Of a DNA stretch of 64,000 nt, positions 10,819 through 22,600 are shown piece after piece. The stretch's first letter is position 1. The number at the start of each line of letters is the position of its first letter. A model generated the notes under the pieces. It was not told where the DNA came from. It ran no database searches and saw nothing but the letters and a program-made list of their open reading frames with translations. This DNA comes from Fennellomyces sp. T-0311 (Eukaryota; Mucoromycota; Mucoromycetes; Mucorales; Lichtheimiaceae), in NCBI GenBank assembly GCA_025266875.1, contig JALLLT010000035.1:186001-250000 (forward strand), given 5' to 3'. Both the position numbers and the translations under genes were made by a program.

Positions 10819-13800
10819 ATGCCCGTAACGCGCTGCAACGATTGCCATGAACTTATCACTTTCAAAGAGAGCCTGACTCATGAAAAAGAGTGTTACAAAC
10901 GAAAATCCCAAAAGCGCAGAAGAATAGATGAACTTACGAATTCCGACCTCACGTTTGACCAGTATGAGAGTTCGGATAGTACTTCTTCGATGGAGTACGT
11001 ATATCACGGAAATACTGGTACGCAATTAAGAAGTAATTTCAAAAGAGAATTTTCAAAAGTTAAATTAGCTTCCTGCATTATGAAATATAGATTATAGCGA
11101 AGAACCCAATTCAAGTCTCATGTCTTCTGGAGATGAAAACAGCAGTACCGAAATTGAAGAAGACAAAAGCAGTGAGGAAGGTTCTGTTATAACGAGTGCA
11201 GATGAAACTTCAACAGATGACACTGAAGAAAGGTAAGCGCTTTTACACTGTAAATTAAACTTAGAAGTAAATACTAACTCATGATATATATGAGTAGTGA
11301 AAAGCCAGTGGATGTATTTTTATCAACCGATATCGAAGATTCCATGGACTATACTTCAAGAAAAAGCGTTGAGCTTTACCTCCTTATGGTTCAGCTCTCT
11401 ATTGGAAAAAACGCGTCAGATCGAATAATATCGTGGTTTAACGAATATATTATGGACCCTATGTTCGGTATGTACCGATCTGTATAGAATTTGTACTTTC
11501 ATGGAGTCATTAATTAGAGTATTTGGTACTCGTAGAAAGGAAAGCGTTATCATCGACACATGTAGCAAAGAAAGATATGCTGGAGGCATATCCGGTTACT
11601 CTAGATACCTATCATATGTGTAAAAAAGGGTGCTACATGTACTCCGATAACGACAAAGATCTCACAGAGTGCCCGCACTGTCATTATCCACGCTATCGGG
11701 TAGTAAAGGCCACGAATTCGGTATCACTTCCAAGAACCGAACCCATAGCAAAAATCTCGCAGCTACCTATTTCACAGCAGTTGAAGACATTCTTCCGTTC
11801 AAAGCATACTAGGGACCTAATCGGACATCGATGGAAATATACATCATCGACATCAACTACCAATCAAAAGCATACAAAAAATGGTTTATACAAGGATATA
11901 TTCGACGGAAAAGCTTATCAACGGATCGAGCATCTTCTGCCGGGGCCATATGACATTGCTATTGGGTTATATATTGACGGGTTCAATGTCTTCAAGAGAC
12001 GAGGCTACACCTTAACGTTGATTTTGGGCGTAATCTTAAATCTGCCATTAAGCGAGCAGTACGTGCATTCACTATCTTTCTTTGCGTTGCTGTTGTGTGT
12101 ATCATCAACCTGTTCTTTGCTCTGTTTCTAAAATATACAATATTGTATCTAGATATAAAAGCGAAAATATTCTACTGATTGCCGTACTTCCCGGCCCTAA
12201 AAAACCGGAAAATATCGACAGCTTTTTAGATCCAATTGTAAAGGAACTTACTGCTCTTGGTAACAATGGGATGATCATTCATGTCGATGAGCACCGAAAG
12301 TTTCGAGTTGGTGTCCAATTACTTTTTCTGGGAGGAGATACCCCTGGCATCGGTGATCTTATAGGACACAGTCATAGCAGCACATACGGGTGTCGTATTT
12401 GCGTAATAAAAGGGGTTCGTGGGCCGAAAGGGGGGATGTTTTTCCCCGGAAAAGAAAAGACCAAGTATCGAACCCGCAAAGCAGTCGACTTCCGAGTAGA
12501 AATCAAACCTGTGCTTCGTGATAAGAAGGCTGAAAAGCATTGGCTACAAAAGGTATTCTAATTTCGTATATGCTTCTTTATATAGGTTATTAACATGATC
12601 GACTTTTTTTAGCAGAAAAATATCAAAAGAGGCACACCATTCGAACAACTAGCTGCATTTCATGGCCCAGACTTTTTTGGTTTCGATGAGATGCACATCA
12701 TCGCACACAATATCTCACATCAAGTTTGGAACATGCTGAATGGGGATTATGGAGGGCCAACAACGCCTTTCGTATTGGAGAAAAAGTACTTACGAGAAAT
12801 AGGGAAGGCAATGGCAGACGCGAACTGTTGCTTACCAGACACGTTTGAAGGCGTATTATTGGGTATATTAATATTTTAAATACGCAACACATTAATAACC
12901 TAAATCTGAAATATTAGACTTGTCCAAAGAACCTGGTTACGCGAGGGCAGTTGACTGGATGGTTTTCCTGCTCCATATTGTACCTACCTATATAATAGAG
13001 CAGTTAGATCACCAGCAAACGGAGTCAAAGGTTGCAAAAAAAGACAAACCATGCTTCGAAGATTCGAAAAAGGCCTTGCTTGCCTTGTCAGCAGCCGCGG
13101 GTATGATATTGGATTTCGAAATTGACGAAAAAAAAATTGTGCGAATCACTAAGTGTGTACCAGAAGTATAGCGGCTTATATCCATTATCCATGAATAACT
13201 TTTATCCTTTACACTAAAATAGGAACATCAATATATGGCAGCAGTTTTTACGCAAGTACATGCCAATCAATGCATTCACTATCAGCCATCATTATCTATC
13301 ACATGCACCGGATATCATACGTCACCTGGGCCCACCGCGTTTATATAGTACAAGAACAATGGAACGCAACATTGGTAGACTGAAACCGAGGATAAAATCG
13401 CGAAGCAACCCGTTCCAAAACGCCTTTAATGCTCTGCACCTACTGCAGGCATCATCGTACTTCAGCCGATTGCAGAGAGGAGAAACCACTGCGGAAGTAA
13501 ACGATCCTAGTAAGTATTCAACATATCATTATAAATATACATCTGATATACTTAGCTGATAATGTGAGCAGACTCTCTTACTATTTCTATTGAGGATACC
13601 GTGGTGAAATTTTTGAAGGTGGATACTAGCGGCACATTGGAGAAATACTCCGGATATGATCTCAAAAAGGAACTATTGGCGTACTATTTACGGTATAAAA
13701 TTCTCGCCGACGAAAGTGACATGGATCAAAGGATACTGGTGTGTCGCAAGGCAGAGGTTCGCGGACACACCTTTATCGGTAAAAAGGATGAAGAGGGAGC

Positions 13801-14167
13801 TGGGAAGGAGGAAACGTTTGCAAAAATGACATTACCGGTCGACACAAATGCACTACGTGGCACAAGGAGCAAGACGGAAAACAATTGGAAAGAGTTCTTT
13901 GGTAGAACAATACTTTTATTTCAGCATACTACCTCCACCGTTACGAAGACGCTGTGCCTTGTTCACATTTGTACTGATACAAAGTTATTGAATAGCGGTG
14001 TCCCATATGGATCTGGGTTGGGTTGCAGATACTACGTAACCGATATTACTCATTTGGACTGTGCAGTACTCAAGCTTCCATGTTTACACCGCGATAACAA
14101 GTACTACTATACTTATCAAGGAATTATACCGAATGAAATCAAACTTGGGGAAGCGGGCAAAATATGA
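10819..14167 (+). CDS. Tnp2-type (CACTA-class) transposase, 9 exons, 934 aa
   Basis: Nine exons close in phase: 10819-11017, 11091-11232, 11295-11467, 11536-12058, 12153-12552, 12613-12862, 12918-13152, 13223-13509 and 13572-14167. The N-terminus is a small zinc finger (CNDCHEL... HEKEC), followed by an acidic region (SSTEIEEDKSSEEG). The core shows Tnp2/Transposase_21 hallmarks: HMCKKGCYMYSDNDK with a CPHC knuckle, YDIAIGLYIDGFNVF, VLPGPKKPENIDSFL, LLFLGGDTPG, GCRICVIKG, DEMHIIAHNISHQ and TMERNIGRLK. The homologous gene at 57981-60928 encodes 937 aa but has only two introns. No stop interrupts it, so it may be active. The donor of intron 7 (GTGTGT at 13153) was chosen by phase. It lies inside the giant MULE-like element, and no CACTA-type termini were found around it. 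Confidence 0.8.
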
Positions 14168-14794
14168 GCTGCACCTACAACCCAACCCGATCTTTCCTTT
14201 CAATTCGCTTTCCTTTCTTTTACCTTTTACAGTCCCCTATACACTTTTGTTTGACTTGACGCTTAACCCATTCGTAATTTACAGCTACTCTAGCGTTTCT
14301 TTACTTCTGTTGCTGTACTACTTCCCGTTAATCTACATTTGTTTTATAATTTGACGTTAACTAAGCAAATTTCTGGTATCCATTTGTATCTGTATTATTT
14401 AGTCCTGCGAACCTTCGTCTTTCACATTATTTTCATTAAATATAGCAAACGTTACAACCATATTAATATATTCATTTAAATTTTATCTTCCTCAAATAAA
14501 AGATTGCACTGAAGTCTTTAAGAGCAACTTCTGTATGTAGTTGGGATAATCTACCTGAAGTAATCGCTTTGAAGGTTAAATAAAGTGATATAACGTGAAA
14601 ATCATTTCACATAAATTTACCATTAAATTCCCATTTTTCACTATGGTCAAAGTAACCTACTTTTCCACTACTTTAACCTTTTGTTTTAGGTTAATTTATT
14701 CATTCAACCCTTTTTACACCCTTTTTTACACCTTTTAAACCAGTTCTACACCAGAGTTACTCTCTGTGTGTGCTTTAACATTGACAAAACGACA
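14168..14794. other. intergenic/promoter region upstream of the OTU-MULE gene
   Basis: This is pyrimidine-rich and AT-rich sequence without a gene. Between 14640 and 14760 it carries repeated (T)TTTTACACC(C/T) and TTAACC(C/T)TTT motifs. They are similar in kind to the repeats upstream of the other MULE transposase, which suggests shared regulatory or transposase-binding sites. Confidence 0.35.
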
Positions 14795-17606
14795 ATGTCT
14801 TCACCAAACAACGAAACAACAACAAACCCGAAAAAAATTCCTGGACAGTTTACAGCTTTTGATAACTCGGGAAAAGCTGAACGTATCACACTTAAGCAAG
14901 TCGATGGACGCTCCATTTACGACATGAACATTGGGTGGCAGATGGCTCAAAAAAGCTACGACAATATCATCGGCGGTATCAGTGTCACTAAGGCGTGTCT
15001 GGGTGCTGTTATATGCACAGCCAAGGACTGCGCTAAAGTGGTGAGGCCAAAGTCTACCACAGCGAATATCGCGAAGCAGCTTTCGGCGGGCTGTACCTTT
15101 TGTGGCGGGAAGTTGATGCATGATAAATGTAAGGTGCGAGTCAACTTCAAGTTTAGAAATGGCACTGGAATCTTCACACCGAAAGGGATTCATTATCACG
15201 GTACCTTTGCACCTGTTCATGATACAATTGACACATTGGAGCAATTCGAAGCACGAGCAACCGAAAACGTAAACGAAACTCCAATGGGTTTGAAAGTTGG
15301 CACCTGCGCAAACCGACCCCAATTCCCTGCTCGTCCGGTATCGTTAATCAGCAAGACACTGCAGCATTATGGAAAAATCAAACGCTATACGCGCACTGCT
15401 CGTGATAAGCGCGGCTTATTGCCTTCACGAAAATGCTCATTTGAAGGCATGCAAGGCGAATTGAAGGTCATCGAACAAGTTTTCCCTGGGTGTCTAGAGT
15501 CCGTGGACGCGATGCCAGGCCAAACATGCATTACTTTTATGGCCCCTGGTGCTGCCACTCGTGCTGACTTCGCGAAACACCCAATTCTAACGGATGTTAC
15601 GTACGACTGCTTCGGCGACGGTTACTATCTATGCAGCACAAACATTTATTTCGAAGAACTGGACAAGTTTGGGGTTATCTTTCAGGCAGTACTGGATGGA
15701 CTTTCCGCATCACACTTTCGCAAATACTTCGTGCGTTTCTTCAAAGCATTTGATTTTGCCTTCGGTACGACGGATTCAGAACTTGATATTAGCTTCTCCG
15801 GTTTGGTCATGGACTTCTCTCAGGCGCAGAGAGTTGGATTCATCAATGCGTTTCAAGAAGTGTTTCCATGGACGACAATCGACCCGGCAACACTACTACG
15901 CGGTTGTTACCACCATTGGCGCCAGTCCATCCAGCGCATTGTGGTGAATCATGGAGTTGTCCCTTTTGGCCGCCAAGCAGACTTTGAAGATCTTACCAAC
16001 ATGATGTATAATGCCCAGGGTGACAAGGCTTATCAACTTGCAGTCGAGCAGATCCGTATTGAGTTTCCGAAGACTGAACGGTGGCTCAAATGGTGGACTA
16101 GGGATGCTGTTGCGGCGATGATCTTCAGATCCCAGAATGCACTGAAGGAAGAGTTACAACAACATCCAACACACACGACGAATGGTATCGAAGCTTTCCA
16201 CCGCAATCTATATCGTATTGTCAACAAGCAACAAGCCGTAATCGATACATTAAAGCATATCTTCAGCTACCTCCGGGATATCGAAACTGACTTGGAGCAA
16301 ATCGATGCTGGTTTCAAAGTCGACTATCACAGAATACCTACAAGGTCAGGATGCAGCTTGCATATATTTTAGTATCCTTAACTGACATTTCAACACTTAC
16401 ATATTATGTAGGAAAACCAAACCGAGAATGCCGAAGTACGTGAACGACGGTCGGGCACCTGATACAAGTGAGGAGCTTATTGGTAAAGGTAAAGTAAATA
16501 TAATTACGTTACTTATTGCATTTATCTTGAACTTAATGCCCTTATGCTAAATGGACTATGATAGTGAGCACGCGCCAGAAGGACCACGATGCAGATATCG
16601 GCAAGTACGGTGAAAAGAACAAAGAATGGAAGAAGGGAGTAAAGAAGGACGAGGTCGAGAGAAGCAAGAAGGAGCATGAGCAAGGAGGGAAGGAAGGGGT
16701 AGAGAAAGAAGGGAATCGAGGGCAGGATGGAGAGCAGGATAGAAAGGCGGAAGGGGAGGAAGATGATAAAGAGAAGAAAAGGCAGGAAGCTGCTGAAAGG
16801 CGCATGAAACTTGCGCGATTGCGTGAACAGCAGGCAAACCTACTGAAGGAGCGGAAAAAACACGAAGCCAGAGAACGATTCGAAAAAAAGCGTAAAGCAA
16901 GCATGGATAAACATAGCCCATCCAAGTAAGTTAATTGTTGGTGTTAGCAACTATTAATTGACATACCTATTTTGCGTAATAACTTAGAAAGCAGAAACTC
17001 TCTAGCGATATTTTCGACAAATTGCCGCTATATACACTTTCGGACGTGGAGCTTGCTGCTCATTTTGGAATGAAACCAAACGATGTGCACGGCATCTATA
17101 ACCCGCTTGGAGATGGAGAATGCGGATGGCGCTCGGTAGCACTTGTCGAGTATGGAAAAGAGGATCACTACGATGCTGTGAAGTCAGCTATGACAGGCGT
17201 TTTGGTGCAAAACACCAAGTTCTACGATGAAAAACTCGGCATTGACGTGGACAACCTTACTCGTGTCCTAAAGAAAACTGGACGTATCGATCAAGGCGAC
17301 TGGTTTGATACTGTCGACTGTCCACAGCTCGTTGCAGACCTATTCAGCCGCCCTGTGGTTATCTACACATCAGTTTTCAGTACTACTTTCCTGCCTTTCT
17401 CTTCGACCGAAGAAAGAGTAGTCGATCAGCCACCTATCGTTCTATGGCTTCGAGGGGGTGATCATTTTAATGCAATCATTGTGAAGGAGGAAGCAGTTGC
17501 GAGGATTAAATGGCCGGCAATCTATCCAGGATACAGCTGCATCATAGAAAAGAATGGCTTTTCTCGCAAATGGCTCGAACTTTATTCATCAAGATGCAAA
17601 AGGTAA
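14795..17606 (+). CDS. MULE transposase fused to a charged linker and OTU cysteine protease (866 aa)
   Basis: Four exons join in phase: 14795-16344, 16412-16482 (or 16488), 16565-16925 and 16988-17606. The MULE core has D267 (LTDVTYDC), D340 (VMDFSQAQRVG), a CYHHWRQSI stretch and E466 (TNGIEAFHRNLY). Residues about 540-660 are a highly charged K/E-rich coiled coil. The last exon is an OTU-type protease domain with D703 and C706 (GDGECGWRS) and H820 (GGDHFNAI), so the catalytic pair is present. Protease domains of other types (Ulp1) occur in some plant MULEs, and an OTU domain would suggest removal of ubiquitin-like modifiers during transposition or host evasion, which is inference. The stop lies about 470 bp before the right terminal repeat. 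Confidence 0.85.
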
Positions 17607-17819
17607 AGGAGGTTATAAGAGCTATTGAACGTTATAAAACGCTAGGTTACTAACATTAATATAGATAAACAATTTATATAGACCATTGATTTTAAATATA
17701 GACGAGCACAATATAGACATATACATAGATTCTTTATTCTACACATAGCATATTCATCAGTCTCAATTATGGTAAGTACCGTAGTATCCCTGTTAAAAAG
17801 TACAGATTTAATAAAATCG

Positions 17820-18010
17820 GGCAAGTCCCATAAAAAAATCCCCACAAAAAAAAACTCTTTTTTCACAAAATCCCACAAAATATATCCCACAAAAAAGTGC
17901 ACCGAAATTTTTATAATACAAAATATACAGGCGATCGGACCTTATAAAAAAACCCACAAAAAACGGGTGGCGAAGCCCACAAAAAATAGGCAAATCCCTA
18001 CAAAAAGTTA
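17820..18010 (+). repeat. subterminal cluster of CCCACAAAAA motifs
   Basis: CCCACAAAA(A) or close variants (CCCATAAAAA, CCCTACAAAA) occur about eight times between 17828 and 18005, just inside the right terminal repeat. Subterminal motif arrays are typical transposase-binding sites. One inverted copy lies upstream of the SWIM-MULE gene at about 8532. No gene is present between 17607 and 18076. Confidence 0.6.
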
Positions 18011-18076
18011 CCGCACCCAAGTCAGAGCAGTGAAGGAATACCAGGCACAACAACTAATTTTTTTCACAGTCCCAAC

Positions 18077-18118
18077 TTTCTCATTCCGCGATTAAATTAC
18101 GTTGTTTTCAAATTTCGC
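18077..18118 (-). repeat. right terminal inverted repeat of the giant MULE-like element
   Basis: This is the inverted copy of 5825-5866. The first 5 bp of the target duplication (18119-18123) remain here before the nested retrotransposon. The complete 9-bp copy is at 23503-23511. Confidence 0.85.
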
Positions 18119-18123
18119 GTGAT
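18113..18123 (+). repeat. 11-bp target-site duplication of the LINE, left copy
   Basis: TTTCGCGTGAT occurs here and again at 23497-23507 directly after the 3' poly(A). This defines the LINE as 18124-23496. Confidence 0.85.
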
Positions 18124-18124
18124 C

Positions 18125-19594
18125 ATGGCTTTCTCCGCAATTCAACAGAAACTGCCTGTGCGTGATACAGGCCCCACTTCTACCGAACACCTCTCTCCCA
18201 ATGCTTCCCCACCCAGTGTTGTAACCTGGGTGTGCATGGCACAGCCCGAGCGTGTATCTTTGATCCACACTCACCAACAGGAACAAGCAATGACCAATGA
18301 CGCCAAACGCATGACGTACTTTTCACGAGTTTGGAGGGTCGGACGCTCCCCAGGCAGTGTGCTCTTTGATGCCAGTCCATACCCTGGAGTCGTCGACAAC
18401 CTCGTCACTACCCTCATGCAAACTTTCCTGAACAACAATGGCATCATTCCCCACCGTGATGGTCAGCGGGTTACAGTCGAAATCAACCTACGTACCGCTG
18501 AAGAACGTGCAAAAGCTGTTCAAGGAATAGCGTTCACAGACACCATCACTATCTGTGCCTTGCACGCCCTGGAAAAGAACGCCAACGTGGTCAAAATCCG
18601 CCTCACCAATCTTCCACTCCTGCCCCAAGAAGATTTGGAAAAGGGATTGAACACCACTTTTGCGCAATACGGAACGGTCTTGGATGTGGGAATCAATCGC
18701 AATCCCAAGACACAGGCGTATATGGGCAACGGTTACGCCACCATTGATATTCAGCAAAAACCAGACACCCACTTCCAAAAATTGGACCACCCCATCCCTT
18801 GGTGTGGCGATAAGGAGGATCTAATTTATGCGCATTTTGATTAGATGGACCCCCATTGCCAAAAGTGCCACCAAAAAGATCACATTATCATGAACTGCCC
18901 TAAACTTCGCCGTAATCAAAACGGTTGCTTCAAATGTGAGGGCAAAGATCACTTTGCTACCAACTGTCCACTTGAACGCAATAGTGAGCACTGGCTTCCC
19001 GGCAGTTTCAAGAATAGCCGTCGCAAAACTGGACATCGCACCAGCGCCCCTTCGAAGGAACTGCAGAAATCTGCACATGCTCCCAACCAAAAAAGCAAGA
19101 AGACCTGCAAATCGAACTGATACGCCCCCCTCAAAAATCTCAGTGACACCGACTCATCTTCCTTGGACGGAACCGTCAAGATTGAATATCTTACTGAATA
19201 CGTCGCTGACAACTCCCCTGAATTCCAACGACGTGATTTCATTGAGCAAACGCTGGACCAAATCGCTCTCGATTTTTTGGGTGCCAAAGATGACATCCCA
19301 ATGATCGAGGCTGCGGAACAAGACTCCGCTGGCTCCGTGACCCTTCCTCAAGACTGGCTCACCACCATCGAGTTATCGGATACCATCAAAGAAATGATTG
19401 AAGATCGCCACCTCGACCAACTCTACAAGAAAATCCTGTTCTGGCGACTCAACACCGCTCGCTCGACTTGTATCCAGGAATATGAAGAATCTCTTTTGAA
19501 TGAACGCTCGGGATCTCAATCAGACCCGAGCGCAAGTGTACGTGTCAATCAAACTGAAAAGGGTGGCCTACCTAATAGCCCTGATACTCACTGA
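18125..19594 (+). pseudogene. LINE ORF1, RRM-like region plus CCHC zinc knuckles, two in-frame stops
   Basis: One frame spans 490 codons and is interrupted by TAG at 18842-18844 and TGA at 19118-19120. The N-terminal half contains an RRM-like stretch (NVVKIRLTNLPLLPQEDLE and onward). After the first stop come two CCHC knuckles (CQKCHQKDHIIMNC and CFKCEGKDHFATNC). The third part is acidic and helical. ORF1 proteins of L1-type elements bind the RNA. Both stops can be explained by single C-to-T changes (CAG to TAG, CGA to TGA). Confidence 0.75.
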
Positions 19595-19602
19595 TCCTTT
19601 TA

Positions 19603-22600
19603 ATGTTATTAAAAAACAATGAACTATCAATCGCATCCATCAATTGCAATGGATTGCTCAAAGCCGAAAAAATACATCTCATCCGACACCTACGCCAGCA
19701 ACAACCACATATCATCACCTTACAGGAAACACACATCAAAACCACAGAAAAAGAACAAACCTTCCACCAATATTTCGGTGCTACCCAGTCTTTCTGGACT
19801 GAACACTGCGGCATCGTCTCACTTAACGCTGATATCAACCTCACACAGATCAACACATTCAACTGCCCTCGACACATTCTCACCCGGGTAGAACATCGAC
19901 ACAACCCTTTCTTGCCGTTTTATATACTTACCATCTATGCACCAGCTGGGACAACAACTGAACGTCAGTCATTTTACTCAGCCCTATGCGCATCTCCAAT
20001 TTTGGACCAACAACAACCATACCGACAGCGGCTCATCATCACCGGCGATTTCAATTACAGCTACCAACGTACTGACTACCATCGTAATGCACCCCCTGAG
20101 TGGTTTGCCATGCTTCAGGACGAGTTCTTTAATTGCATCAACCCGAACCCGTTAGATCGCCCACTCCCAACCTTCTGCCGGGGAGATTTCACTATGTCTA
20201 CCATTGATTACATTTTTGCTTCACCGTCATTCAAGAATACGGTGAAGGCAAGGGAAGTTTCTTATATTGCCAACTCATGGTCTGACCACGCTCTGTTACT
20301 CACCACTTTTAAAATGGGACCTCCTACATCAGGCAAAGGCTACTGGCGGGGCAACCCTCTCATCGGGATACAAGGAGTTCTGTCAACAACTGTCGCTCCA
20401 ACTCACTGAGTTCTTTTCCAGAATCGACAACACCACTTCCCCACAGCAACAATGGGAGAGCCTTAAACTCTTCCTCAAAAAGCAAATGCAACACTTTAGC
20501 CGACAAAGAACCAACAAAGCAACGCAATTACTCACCAAACTTCAATCTCAACGCAACCGATTCCTCCGCTCTCAACCTTCTCCAGCAGCCAGAGCATGGC
20601 ATCTCAAACGACTCGAGCAGCAAATCGCCACTGTACAACAGGAAATTTCCACCACTCTCGCCCTTCGCGCTGGTGAACGATGGCGAGAACAGGGAGAAAC
20701 ATCGGCTGGTTATCTCAAACGAACAATACAACAACGCACCAGTCAATCTACAATCATTACTTTGCAGCACCCAGAAACTGGTGCTACATGTACAACAGTG
20801 ACAGACATGCAAGATGCTGCAATGGCCTTCTACTCCGACCTGTATTCCCCTGAGCCTGTTGACGACTCCGCTATTCAACAACTGCATAACAGTATCCCCG
20901 TGACGATCTGCCTGGACGACACCGCGCGCGAACATCTCACAGAAACCTTCACCATCGATGATCTTAGACAAGGAGCAAGCCGAACCCCGCGGCAAAGCAG
21001 CCCGGGACCTGATGGCTTGCCATATGGCATTTGGAGGCTTGTTTTCAACCATCCATCGACTGAAGCACTAATCTTGCACATTTATACAGAGGCCCTAGAC
21101 CATGGGGTCTTTCCGCCTTCATGAACAGAGACAGTCATAAGACTCTTGCCTAAGAAAGGAGATCTGACATTGCTCAAGAACTGGCGACCGATTAGTCTTA
21201 TCAATTGCGACGCCAAAATATTCACATGGCTTCTTAACACCCGAATTGTGCACAATGCCAACAAGCTAATCAACCCACAACAAACTGGATTCATGCCTAA
21301 CCGATTTATCGGTGAAAACGGCCTGACTGCCCGATTGGTTATGGAACATGCCCAACAAACGTCCTCCAATGCTATCGCTCTATGTCTCGACCAGTACAAA
21401 GCCTACGACATCCAGCACCCACAATACCTTCGTCACACACTCAAACGATTTGGTTTTCCGGTGTCAATCATCAACTGCATCAGTAATCTGTTCTTCAACA
21501 CTCGCATCAAAGTCAACCTCAATGGCCATCTCAGTGCACCGATTCAACAACATCGCGGACTATGGCAAGGCGACCCTCTATCACCAATTCTTTTCAACCT
21601 GGCATTGGAATCTTTCCTACGATCCATACAAAATGATGAGGCTTTCCAAGGTTATCATTTTACTCCGAGAACTCAGTCAGGATTAGTATCCATCCCTCCC
21701 CCTTTGCCAATCAAAACCATTGCATATGCTGATGATATTCTTGTTTTGCTCTATAACCACCGTGACCTCTCACGACTGGTTCACCATATGGACGTCTTTC
21801 AAAGAGCATCGAACGCCAAATTCAACAAGGACAAGACTGTCGCCCTTTCTCTGAGTGGTGACCCTCAACCAACATGGGACCGTGCCCTCAGAGAACTCGG
21901 GTTCCCTGCTTGCCATGACCGCACTCACCCTGACCCTGTGATATACTTGGGCTATCTGCTCTCTTCTTCACGAGCTCAATTACACACCTTCATGGAGCGC
22001 ATGTTGGAAACCATCCACAATCACTGTAACATACACCTGGGTCGTGGTTTGTCCATTCGAGGTCGTGCCACCATCCTGAACACACTAATACTCTCTAAAT
22101 TATGGCATGTTCTTTGCATCATTGGGGCCCCTCGGGCTAGTTTTCACAACCAGCTGAAGAGTATTATTGGCAACTTTCTTATGCATCGCATGTTTCCCCG
22201 GGTGGCATATTCTACTTTATGCCTGCCAAGACGCCACGGCGGTGTTGGACTTTTGGATCCAATTACACAACAAAATGCCCTCCAGCTGCGGTGGATCAAA
22301 CCAATGCTGGAGGAATCTGGTACGTACCCACAACACATCCTCCTCGTACTACATCAATTACTCGCCATGCATAAAGGTACCCCAGATCATCGATTGCTCC
22401 TCTTTTCTCCAGCAAGTCGAAAGTATGGAGTATATGACAGCTCATCCCCGATCAACCTCATTCTCCGCACCATCGATGCTGCTAAACTCTCTTGGGATCA
22501 CGTACACCATCTCTCAGCTGCGACCGTTCTCCAACTTCCCATAAGCGAAATCATCCGCTCGAATCCAAGCAACCCACCGCCAAAACGACCAGGATTCCGC

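Larger units (their letters stand above)
5825..18118. mobile_element. giant multi-gene Mutator-like element, 12.3 kb, 42-bp TIRs
   Basis: The inverted ends 5825-5866 and 18077-18118 share 39 of 42 positions, with the inner 35 bp identical (TTGAAAACAACGTAATTTAA and following). A 9-bp duplication flanks them. The interior carries, left to right: a SWIM-type MULE transposase (minus), a 246-aa coiled-coil protein (minus), a Tnp2-type transposase (plus) and a MULE transposase with an OTU domain (plus). All four reading frames close without stops after splicing. No internal terminal repeats marking a smaller nested DNA transposon were found. The size, and the presence of three transposases of two superfamilies, are unusual. 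It could be one composite element or an old nest whose inner boundaries have decayed. Confidence 0.75.

Noticed and set aside
8789..14650. CACTA-like strings (CACTAATGG at about 8789, CACTATATA at about 8957, CACTATGGTC at about 14639) as ends of an inner CACTA element
   Set aside because: All are in the same orientation and have no matching inverted partner, so they cannot be a terminal pair.
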